Source: Methylorubrum sp. B1-46 (lineage in GTDB: Bacteria > Pseudomonadota > Alphaproteobacteria > Rhizobiales > Beijerinckiaceae). Taken from it: a DNA stretch of 64,000 bases. The notes below the pieces were generated by a model. The model saw only the letters and a program-made list of their open reading frames with translations, was not told the DNA's origin and did no database searches. This document shows, piece by piece, positions 57,923 to 64,000 of the stretch; position 1 is the first letter of the stretch, and every line of letters begins with the position of its first letter. Position numbers and translations under genes: made by a program. The DNA lies in contig NZ_CP088247.1 of NCBI RefSeq assembly GCF_021117295.1, positions 3,487,001-3,551,000 of the forward strand, written 5' to 3'.

Positions 57923-58233
57923 GGACGGACGCCTCGGCCCCGCTTCCGCTCTTGATCGCCGCTCAAACCGTTTCCGGTTGACTGCTTCGCGATGACGGCG
58001 GAGGCACCGGGCGAGGCACTCCGATGAACAAAAATCATTTCATCCGGCGCTTGGACTTAAGACTCCATCAAACACTCCGCATTGCGGTTGTGGCGAATCA
58101 CGATTATTGGGCCGCAATCCAATTTCGGTTCGGCTACAAGAGTCGAGATCGATAATCCTGCAAAGCCCCCGGGACGAGGCGGCATGCGGGCGGGGGCTCG
58201 AAAGCGGTGGCGCGGTTTCTTCGTCTTGCTCGG
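57923..58233. promoter_or_regulatory. AT-richer intergenic region upstream of the SGNH gene
   Basis: 311 bases with no gene I can support. The stretch 58025-58160 is noticeably less GC-rich than its surroundings (AAAAATCATTTCATC, GATTATTGGGCCGCAATCCAAT) and probably holds the promoter of the SGNH/papain-like pair. No clear -35/-10 pair or RNA family stands out. Confidence 0.35.
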
Positions 58234-59055
58234 ATGCGGACAGTCTCCTTGAGACATCCGCGGCAGCTCATCGGCACGACGGCGCTGATGCTGGCCCTCA
58301 CCCTCTCCTCGACTGCGGTTCTCGCCTACGCCGATCTGCTGCCGGCAAACCTCGACATCGATCTCGGCCTGTTCGAGGACGCCACCCCGGCCGGCCTTCC
58401 GCACGTCGCCCAGAAGATCGCTCTGGGTGGGCCGCTGACCATCATCGCCTTCGGCTCCTCCTCGACCGAGGGTATCGGCGCCAGCCATCCCGCCGCCGCC
58501 TATCCCGCCCGTCTCGAAGCCGGGCTGCGCCGTGCCCTGCCGCATCTCGGTGGCCGGGTCACCGTCACCAACCGGGGCATCGGCGGCGAGGCGGTGGACG
58601 AGATGCTGGCCCGGCTCGACCGGGACGTCATCGCCCCCCGGCCCGATCTCGTGATCTGGCAGACCGGCAGCAACGATCCCCTGCGCGGCGTCTCGCTCGA
58701 CCATTTCCGCGAGGCGACCGAGACGGCCCTGGAGCGCATCCGCGCGGCAGGCATCGACGTGGTGCTGATGGAGCCGCAATGGTGCCCGGCGCTGGACGCC
58801 ACGCCCGGCGCCGACCGGTTCCGCGACGCAGTGCGCGCGCTGGGCCACGACCTCGACATCCCGGTGATCCGCCGCTCGGACCTGATGCGCGACTGGATCG
58901 GCCAGGGCCGGTTGACCCGCACCGAATTGTTCGCGAGCGACGGCCTGCACATGGCGGATGGCGGCTACGCTCTGCTCGCCGAGGCGGCGCAGGATACGGT
59001 GCTCGACGGCGCCGAGGCAGCGCCGGTCGCCGTGGCCGCGGCGGGGGCGGATTGA
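58234..59055 (+). CDS. Exported SGNH/GDSL hydrolase
   Basis: 273 residues from the ATG at 58234 (a GTG nine codons earlier is possible). A signal or anchor helix is at about 12-32. The SGNH catalytic blocks are 'IIAFGSSSTEGIGA' (Ser76, with Ser in place of the usual Asp before it), 'NRGIGGEAVDEM', 'IWQTGSNDPLRG' (Asn), and 'ASDGLHMADGGYALLAEA' (Asp and His). The fold acts on ester groups, often O-acetyl on glycans. Its stop overlaps the next start as TTGA, so it is coupled to the papain-like gene. Substrate is unknown. Confidence 0.87.
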   Translation: MRTVSLRHPRQLIGTTALMLALTLSSTAVLAYADLLPANLDIDLGLFEDATPAGLPHVAQKIALGGPLTIIAFGSSSTEGIGASHPAAAYPARLEAGLRRALPHLGGRVTVTNRGIGGEAVDEMLARLDRDVIAPRPDLVIWQTGSNDPLRGVSLDHFREATETALERIRAAGIDVVLMEPQWCPALDATPGADRFRDAVRALGHDLDIPVIRRSDLMRDWIGQGRLTRTELFASDGLHMADGGYALLAEAAQDTVLDGAEAAPVAVAAAGAD

Positions 59056-60203
59056 AGCGCACCCTCGGGGCGGCCCGCCTCGTCCATTCTCTCGCAGCCG
59101 GACTTCTGCTCGCGGCCACACCGGCCGCAGCGGTCGACACGCGCCTGCTGCCCGAGAACCCGCGCTACGCCCGCAACAAGTCGTGCGCGGACGTGACCGT
59201 GTTGGCGCCCGGCCGCCGCCCCGGCACCCATCCGCTCGACGACCGGATCAGCCCCAACCCGGCCCTGTCGCCGATGAGCCAGGGCGACAGCGCGATCTGC
59301 TTCGCCTACGCCACCGCCGACATGATCTCGCAGCGCGTCGGCGTCACCGTCTCGGCGCTCGATGTGGCCACCCGCTACTATTTCGCCGACCCGGCGGGCC
59401 TGCTGCACAGCCGCGACCGCGCCTTGCGGCGCTACCTGGGCCGGCATCCCGACCTCGCGGAGGAGATCGCCGAGAGCCGCAACGATACCGAGGCGAGCCG
59501 CGAGCGTAATCCGGGCCGAAAGCCCTATTTCGACAAGCTGGAGGACGGGCAGGAGGAGGCGGCCACGCTCCTCTACAATCTCGGCGGCCTGTGCCCGGAT
59601 CGGGACCTGCCCTCCTTCGACGGCTACGGCCAGCACGTTCGCACCTTCGGTGCCCTGCGCTGGCGCAGCCGCGTCGCCGCCCCGAAGATCTCGTGGCGCA
59701 GCCTCGGCGGAACGGTGCCGCGCCTGCGCGACCCGGCGACGGATGCCTTCAACGCGGGCTGGATCGCCCATGTCGAGCGGCGCTGCCGGCGAAAGCCGCT
59801 GCCGGTACCGCTGATCCCTGTCTCGGATTCGATCGCCGACAACCAGCTCGACTTCATGGACAAGGCGGCGCGCCGAGAGCCCGGCCTCCAGGCTGGCACC
59901 GACCGGCTGATGGCGATGATCGACTACGCCCTCGACCGCGACCGCCTGCCGGTGATCGGCTATTCCTGGTACGTGCTGGAGGAGCGCCTGCCGAAGGACC
60001 CGGACATCGCTGCCGACCATTCGAGCCCGATCATCGCCCGGCGCAAAGTGGGGGGCCGCTGCCAGTATCATCTGCAGGACAATACCGGCGAGTACTGCGC
60101 CCGGATGCGGCCCGGCATTGCCGAGCGCTGCGACCTCGGCCGGGTCTGGCTCGACGAGGACGAGTTGCGCGCCTCGCTCTACAGCGTGATCTATCTGCGG
60201 TAG
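59052..60203 (+). CDS. Secreted papain-like cysteine protease (C1 fold)
   Basis: 383 residues from a TTG that overlaps the SGNH stop; this start gives a proper signal peptide (Lys-Arg start, cleavage near 27, ATPAAA). 'MSQGDSAICFAYATADMIS' places Gln77 and Cys83 six residues apart, exactly as the oxyanion Gln and nucleophile of papain. A helix after Cys83 fits the papain core helix. His323 ('ADHSSPII') and Asn344 ('YHLQDNTG') fit the remaining catalytic residues. The middle is unlike known subfamilies. Several Cys (45, 181, 245, 337, 349, 360) could form disulfides. There is no obvious propeptide. Assignment rests on motif spacing, so family placement is inference. Confidence 0.7.
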   Translation: MKRTLGAARLVHSLAAGLLLAATPAAAVDTRLLPENPRYARNKSCADVTVLAPGRRPGTHPLDDRISPNPALSPMSQGDSAICFAYATADMISQRVGVTVSALDVATRYYFADPAGLLHSRDRALRRYLGRHPDLAEEIAESRNDTEASRERNPGRKPYFDKLEDGQEEAATLLYNLGGLCPDRDLPSFDGYGQHVRTFGALRWRSRVAAPKISWRSLGGTVPRLRDPATDAFNAGWIAHVERRCRRKPLPVPLIPVSDSIADNQLDFMDKAARREPGLQAGTDRLMAMIDYALDRDRLPVIGYSWYVLEERLPKDPDIAADHSSPIIARRKVGGRCQYHLQDNTGEYCARMRPGIAERCDLGRVWLDEDELRASLYSVIYLR

Positions 60204-60225
60204 TTTCGAGCGCAGGATACCGGAC

Positions 60226-60909
60226 ATGACGATCGAGATCGGCTTCCTCGTCTTCCCGCGGGTGCAGCAACTCGACCTCACGGGGCCCTACGAGGTGCTG
60301 GCCATGGTGCCCGGCGCCCGCGTCCATCTCGTCGCGACAACACTCGAACCGCTCGCGAGCGCCACCGGCCTCGTGCTGACGCCGACCGTCACCTTCGCCG
60401 ATTGCCCGGCCCTCGACGTGATCTGCGTGCCCGGCGGCGGCGGGGTGAACCCGCTGATGGAGGATGGCGATACCCTCGATTTCCTGTGCCGGCAGGCGGC
60501 GGGTGCGCGCTACCTCACCTCCGTCTGCACCGGCGCCCTGGTGCTCGGCGCGGCCGGGCTCTTGCGGGGCAAGCGCGCCACGACGCATTGGGCGGCGCAT
60601 GATCTGCTCAGCCACTTCGGGGCGATCCCGACGCAAGCGCGCGTGGTGCGCGACGGCAACCTGATCACCGGCGGCGGCGTGACCGCGGGCATCGATTTCG
60701 GCCTGACGCTCGCCGCCGAACTGACGGACGCGGCGACGGCGCAGGCGATCCAGCTTCACTTGGAATACGCCCCGGCCCCGCCCTTCGACGCCGGCCGACC
60801 CGAGAGCGCCGGGCCCGACATCCTCGCCACCACCCGCGAGCGCTTGTCGACGACGCGCCGCGAGCGGGAGGCGATCGTGGCGCGGGTGACGGCTGCCGAA
60901 AGGCGGTGA
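60226..60909 (+). CDS. DJ-1/PfpI family protein, isonitrile hydratase-like
   Basis: 227 residues. The fold's nucleophile elbow is 'LTSVCTGALVLGAAGLL' with Cys101, the same position as in Pseudomonas isonitrile hydratase InhA. The acidic partner is Glu22-23 region 'LTGPYEVLA'. 'VPGGGGVNPLMED' and 'ATTHWAAHDLL' match the InhA subgroup, which hydrates isonitriles to N-formamides. The C-terminal 'ITGGGVTAGIDFGLTLAAELTD' is also typical. It lies 22 bases after the papain-like gene but may be independent. Activity on isonitriles is inferred from similarity only. Confidence 0.88.
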   Translation: MTIEIGFLVFPRVQQLDLTGPYEVLAMVPGARVHLVATTLEPLASATGLVLTPTVTFADCPALDVICVPGGGGVNPLMEDGDTLDFLCRQAAGARYLTSVCTGALVLGAAGLLRGKRATTHWAAHDLLSHFGAIPTQARVVRDGNLITGGGVTAGIDFGLTLAAELTDAATAQAIQLHLEYAPAPPFDAGRPESAGPDILATTRERLSTTRREREAIVARVTAAERR

Positions 60910-60921
60910 TCCCACCGCCCG

Positions 60922-61137
60922 CCTCACCCTGAGGCCTCCACTTCGCTCCGGCACCTCAGGATAAGGGAGCGGATTGGATCAGGCCGCGCAAGGGGCTCCC
61001 CTCATACGGCCGCCGGCCGATCCGTTCGGGCCGACCTCATCTCCTCCGTCATCGCAAGGCGAAGCCGGATTGATCCAGGGCGCGACATCTCCGGTAGGCG
61101 CGTGCCCTGGATCGCCACGGCTTCGCCTTGCGATGAC
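60922..61137. repeat. Two palindromic repeat elements in the gap before ruvX
   Basis: 60922-60963 holds CCTGAGG/CCTCAGG arms around an ACTTCGCTCC core and belongs to the same family as 36302-36413, inverted. 61048-61066 and 61119-61137 are perfect 19-base inverted repeats, with an inner near-palindrome ATCCAGGG/CCCTGGAT. One arm recurs near 42455-42486. No gene is visible from 60910 to 61161, which also holds the end of the convergent transcripts. Confidence 0.7.
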
Positions 61138-61161
61138 CGAAGCCATCAACCGGAAATCGTA

Positions 61162-61686
61162 TCACAACTGTTCTTGCGGCCAGCGCCCGTCGATTGCCTC
61201 GTCCGTCTCCTCCGCTCCACCCAAAAGCCCGCCCATCACGTCGAGGCAGCTCTGCAGGATGTAGGCGGCGGCGAGCTTGTCCACGAGCTCGCCGCGGCGA
61301 GACCGCGACGCGTCCGCTTCGAGCAGGGTGCGAGTGACGGCGGCGGTGGAGAGCCGCTCGTCGAAGAACAGCACCGGCAGCGGCAGCAGCGGTTTCAGGT
61401 TGCGGGCGAAGCTCCGGCTCGATTGCACCCTGGGCCCTTCTGAACCGTCCATGTTGAGGGGCAGGCCGATGACGAGCCCGCCGACGGCATGGGTCGCGCA
61501 GAGCGCCGCGATCCGCTGCGCGTCCGGCGTGAACTTCACCCGCCGGATGGTCTCCAGCGGCGAGGCGATCTGCCGGCCGACATCGGAGAGCGCCAGCCCG
61601 ATGGTCTTGGTGCCGAGGTCGAGCCCGATCAGGCGCGGCGCGCCGGACGAGGCCTCGGCGAAGGCCGCAATCTCCTCGCGGTTCAC
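61162..61686 (-). CDS. ruvX: Holliday junction resolvase-like RuvX (YqgF)
   Basis: 174 residues from a GTG at 61684-61686 that overlaps the upstream stop as GTGA. The RNase H-like fold shows '[17 protein letters not shown]' (first Asp), '[16 protein letters not shown]' (Glu side), '[10 protein letters not shown]' and the last acidic site in '[11 protein letters not shown]'. The family works in pre-16S rRNA 5' processing and is also listed as a resolvase. It is coupled to an upstream SMI1/KNR4-type gene. The frame extends further upstream only through that gene. Confidence 0.92.
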   Translation of the reverse strand: MNREEIAAFAEASSGAPRLIGLDLGTKTIGLALSDVGRQIASPLETIRRVKFTPDAQRIAALCATHAVGGLVIGLPLNMDGSEGPRVQSSRSFARNLKPLLPLPVLFFDERLSTAAVTRTLLEADASRSRRGELVDKLAAAYILQSCLDVMGGLLGGAEETDEAIDGRWPQEQL

Positions 61687-62261
61687 GAAGCGCTCGCTCC
61701 GAGCTTCTCGAGAGCCGCCGCGTCGTCGCCCTCGAAGGTCGCGGGCAGCGGCCCTTCGCCGTCGCCGAGAATGTGCAGGATTTCGAGACCCTGAAGACCG
61801 CGCAGGAAGGTAGCGAGGTCGGCGCCGCCGAAATGCACCAGCTCGAGATCGGCGCACAGCACCCAGATGTCGTATTCAGGAAATCCCGGCGTCACTTCGA
61901 AGAACAGGAAGTCGCCCCGCTCGGTCTGGCCGAAGAAGCAGGCCCGCTCCATCAGACCGGCATCGGCGTCGCCCTCGATGGTGAAGCGATGCGGCTCGTC
62001 GCTGCCCTCGTCGCGCAGACCGTCGAGGGCGAGCGCGACGCCGTGCGAGATCAGGTGCGCGCGCGAGGTCAGGTCAGCCGCCTCCACCGGAACCGGGGTG
62101 AAGATGCGCAGATGGCCGCCGATCCGTCCGGCACCGCAGCTCTGCGCGAAGCTTCGGTAGCTCTGAGGGAGGGGAAAGCCGAGCTCCGCCTCGGCGCGAG
62201 CGAGATCCGCCTCGCTCGACGTCAGGCCCGGCTTCAGCTCCCGGAAGACGCTGTCCCACAT
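61683..62261 (-). CDS. SMI1/KNR4 (SUKH superfamily) domain protein
   Basis: 192 residues. '[40 protein letters not shown]' is the SUKH start with its conserved Leu-Pro-x-x-Tyr and Gly-Gly. The beta core continues as '[22 protein letters not shown]' and '[25 protein letters not shown]'. In bacteria SUKH proteins are often immunity proteins, but this one has no toxin gene next to it and is coupled to ruvX, so a housekeeping or orphan role is more likely. Acidic C-terminus. No signal peptide. Confidence 0.85.
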   Translation of the reverse strand: MWDSVFRELKPGLTSSEADLARAEAELGFPLPQSYRSFAQSCGAGRIGGHLRIFTPVPVEAADLTSRAHLISHGVALALDGLRDEGSDEPHRFTIEGDADAGLMERACFFGQTERGDFLFFEVTPGFPEYDIWVLCADLELVHFGGADLATFLRGLQGLEILHILGDGEGPLPATFEGDDAAALEKLGASAS

Positions 62262-62427
62262 AGCCCGGTCCTCCCCGCATTCCCGATGACACAGGGGCTT
62301 ACGCCCGCCCGCGCGGACTTGTCCACCGTGGCGTTAACCAACCTGGACGGTTGCCCTCATCGGGAGGGAGCGGGACACGGAAAGCGGTGTTAAGACTTCG
62401 TTAACCACACCGGAGCCGTCCCATCCC

Positions 62428-62595
62428 ATGCCGTCCGCCGCCCGTCCCGGATCAGGCCGCTTCTCACGGCGGCACGCGCTGATGCTGATGCTGGCGCTGG
62501 AGATCCTCGTCGTCGGCACCTACAACGCCGACCGCTACCGCCGCCCCGGCATCAGCGTGGACATGCCGACGACCCACGGCCACGTCATCGTCTGA
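62428..62595 (+). CDS. Small single-helix membrane protein
   Basis: 55 residues. A basic N-terminus (SGRFSRRHA) is followed by one hydrophobic helix '[13 protein letters not shown]' (about 18-30) and a short polar tail '[20 protein letters not shown]'. The tail would face the periplasm by the positive-inside rule. No motif known to me. It lies between the SMI1 gene (divergent) and gatC and could lie at the head of the gatCA transcript. Support comes from the coherent membrane topology and third-position GC. Confidence 0.5.
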   Translation: MPSAARPGSGRFSRRHALMLMLALEILVVGTYNADRYRRPGISVDMPTTHGHVIV

Positions 62596-62704
62596 GCGGC
62601 CGGACCCGCAACCGCCGTCGGCGTTGCCCCTGCGCGAAGGCGGGTGCTATAGCCCGGCGCATTCCGGAGCGGGGCGCTTTCCCGCCCGAGGCAGGCAAGG
62701 CGGC

Positions 62705-62992
62705 ATGTCGGTCGACGAGAAAACGGTACGGCGCATCGCGCATCTGGCCCGCATCGCGGTGGCCGACGAGGACGTCGCGCCGCTGCAGGGCGAACTCAAC
62801 GCGATCCTCGCCTTCGTGGAGCAACTCGGCGCGGTCGATGTCGAAGGCGTCGAGCCGATGACCTCCGTCACCCCGATGCGCATGAAGAAGCGTGCGGACG
62901 TGGTCAACGACGGCGGCCGGGCGAGCGACATCGTCGCCAACGCTCCCGAGACCGAGGACAACTATTTTCTCGTACCGAAGGTCGTCGAGTAA
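62705..62992 (+). CDS. gatC: Glu-tRNA(Gln)/Asp-tRNA(Asn) amidotransferase subunit C
   Basis: 95 residues from the ATG at 62705 (AAGGCGG ahead). GatC belts GatA and GatB together in the GatCAB enzyme that corrects mischarged tRNA. Family blocks: '[17 protein letters not shown]', '[22 protein letters not shown]' and 'RADVVNDGG', with the C-terminal '[16 protein letters not shown]'. gatA follows after 90 bases. The presence of gatCA implies indirect charging of tRNA-Gln and/or tRNA-Asn. Confidence 0.97.
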   Translation: MSVDEKTVRRIAHLARIAVADEDVAPLQGELNAILAFVEQLGAVDVEGVEPMTSVTPMRMKKRADVVNDGGRASDIVANAPETEDNYFLVPKVVE

Positions 62993-63082
62993 GATTTCTC
63001 GGCATCGTCGGAGCGGCTTCTCCGGCTCCTCGCGGAGGCGAACCAACGCCCGCGGGGCCGGGCGCGTAGGTCTGGAACGGGC

Positions 63083-64000
63083 ATGACGGCACTCAACGAA
63101 CTCACCCTGGCCGAGGCCCGCGACGGGCTGAAGGCCAAAGACTTCTCGGCCCGCGAGATCGCGCAGGCCCATCTCGACGCGATCGAGAAGGCGCAGGCGC
63201 TCAACGCCTACATCGTCGCAACCCCCGACCGCGCCCTGAAGATGGCCGACGTGTCGGATGCCAAGATCGCCAAGGGCGAGGCCCGGCCGCTGGAGGGCCT
63301 GCCGCTCGGCATCAAGGACCTGTTCGCCACGCAAGGGGTCCACACCACGGCGGGCTCGAAGATCCTCGAAGGGTTCGAGCCGCATTACGAGTCGAACGTC
63401 TCGTCCCAGCTCTGGCGCGACGGCGCGGTGATGCTGGGCAAGCTCAACCTCGACGAGTTCGCCATGGGCTCGTCGAACGAGACCAGCGCCTACGGCAAGA
63501 CGGTCTCGCCCTGGCGCCGACAGGGCTCCGACGCCCCGCTGGTGCCCGGCGGCTCGTCGGGCGGCTCGGCGGCGGCAGTGGCCGCCCATCTCTGCCTCGG
63601 CGCCACGGCCACCGACACCGGCGGCTCGATCCGCCAGCCAGCGGCCTTCACCGGCACGGTCGGCATCAAGCCGACCTACGGCCGCTGCTCGCGCTGGGGC
63701 ATCATCGCCTACGCCTCCTCCCTCGATCAGGCCGGCCCGATCGCTCGCACGGTGCAGGATTGCGCGATCCTGCTCGGCTCCATGGCCGGGCACGACCCGC
63801 GCGACACCACCTCGGTCGATCTGCCGGTTCCGGATTTCGAGGCCGCAATCTCTCGCGGCGTGAAGGGTCTCACCATCGGCATCCCGCGGGAGTACCGGGT
63901 CGAGGGCATGCCTGCCGAGATCCAGCGGCTCTGGGACCAGGGCGCGGAGTGGCTGCGGGAAGCCGGTGCGACGGTGCGTGAGATTTCGCTGCCGCACACG
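63083..64000 (+). CDS. gatA: Glu-tRNA(Gln)/Asp-tRNA(Asn) amidotransferase subunit A, partial
   Basis: The first 306 codons; the gene continues past the right edge (the family has about 490). GatA is the amidase that releases ammonia from glutamine for GatB. The amidase-signature triad is complete: Lys78 ('LGIKDLF'), Ser158 ('[12 protein letters not shown]') and Ser182 ('[10 protein letters not shown]'). '[11 protein letters not shown]' and '[23 protein letters not shown]' confirm GatA rather than a general amidase. It is the second gene of gatCA, with gatB expected next. Confidence 0.97.
   Translation, partial: MTALNELTLAEARDGLKAKDFSAREIAQAHLDAIEKAQALNAYIVATPDRALKMADVSDAKIAKGEARPLEGLPLGIKDLFATQGVHTTAGSKILEGFEPHYESNVSSQLWRDGAVMLGKLNLDEFAMGSSNETSAYGKTVSPWRRQGSDAPLVPGGSSGGSAAAVAAHLCLGATATDTGGSIRQPAAFTGTVGIKPTYGRCSRWGIIAYASSLDQAGPIARTVQDCAILLGSMAGHDPRDTTSVDLPVPDFEAAISRGVKGLTIGIPREYRVEGMPAEIQRLWDQGAEWLREAGATVREISLPHT

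Overview
The window is about 64 kb of high-GC DNA (roughly 70% by eye) from an aerobic alphaproteobacterium of the Hyphomicrobiales. The best fit is Methylobacteriaceae (Methylobacterium/Methylorubrum-like). This rests on gene content and order (tlpA next to argH, an XRE gene before metK and trmB, a pyrB/dihydroorotase-like/plsY/dprA block, CpdR, HWE-type sensor kinases, invasion-associated locus B protein) and on dispersed palindromic repeats. No taxonomic search was possible. Almost every base is housekeeping chromosome. There is no prophage, insertion sequence, CRISPR array or plasmid module. The only clearly mobile piece is a small group I intron inside a tRNA gene.

Layout. 0-1 kb: the start of ctaD (cut by the window edge) and ctaC, the terminal aa3-type oxidase. 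1.2-3.2 kb: fdhD and a secreted PepSY-like protein. 3.8-10.2 kb: gltB-gltD (NADPH glutamate synthase) closed by a clear terminator. 10.2-17.3 kb: a Tat-type metallo-hydrolase, envelope genes (SGNH/DUF459 protein, MltB-like transglycosylase), galE and galU for UDP-sugars, and N-formylglutamate amidohydrolase. 17.5-22.2 kb: cpdR, a grxC-nitrilase-DUF1178 run, a blue-light (LOV) histidine kinase, msrA and a YqhA-type membrane protein. 22.2-31.4 kb: a higBA toxin-antitoxin pair, mepA, nhaA, tlpA, argH, an IalB-like protein and small unknown genes. 31.4-38.5 kb: HAD enzymes, a NodU/TobZ-type carbamoyltransferase, murJ and sodB. 38.5-45 kb: an HWE histidine kinase, two overlapping family 2 glycosyltransferases, an M48 lipoprotein protease and an SNase-like protein.

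45.2-45.6 kb: tRNA-Arg(CCU) split by a 242-nt group I intron just after the anticodon. 45.7-51.1 kb: XRE regulator, metK, trmB, and topA on the other strand. 51.2-53.5 kb: a YedY/sulfite-oxidase-like molybdoenzyme coupled to a four-helix cytochrome b, and a Met/Lys-rich secreted peptide. 53.8-57.9 kb: pyrB, a dihydroorotase-like gene that has lost its metal ligands, plsY and dprA. 58.2-60.2 kb: a translationally coupled pair of secreted proteins (SGNH hydrolase and papain-like cysteine protease). 60.2-64 kb: a DJ-1/isonitrile-hydratase-like protein, ruvX coupled to a SMI1/KNR4 gene, a 55-residue membrane protein, gatC, and gatA cut by the window edge.

Many adjacent genes overlap by four bases (ATGA, GTGA or TTGA), so translational coupling is common here. 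The points most worth following are the tRNA intron, the apparently non-catalytic dihydroorotase partner of PyrB, the complete LOV photosensor kinase, and the SGNH/papain-like pair, for which I know no described function.
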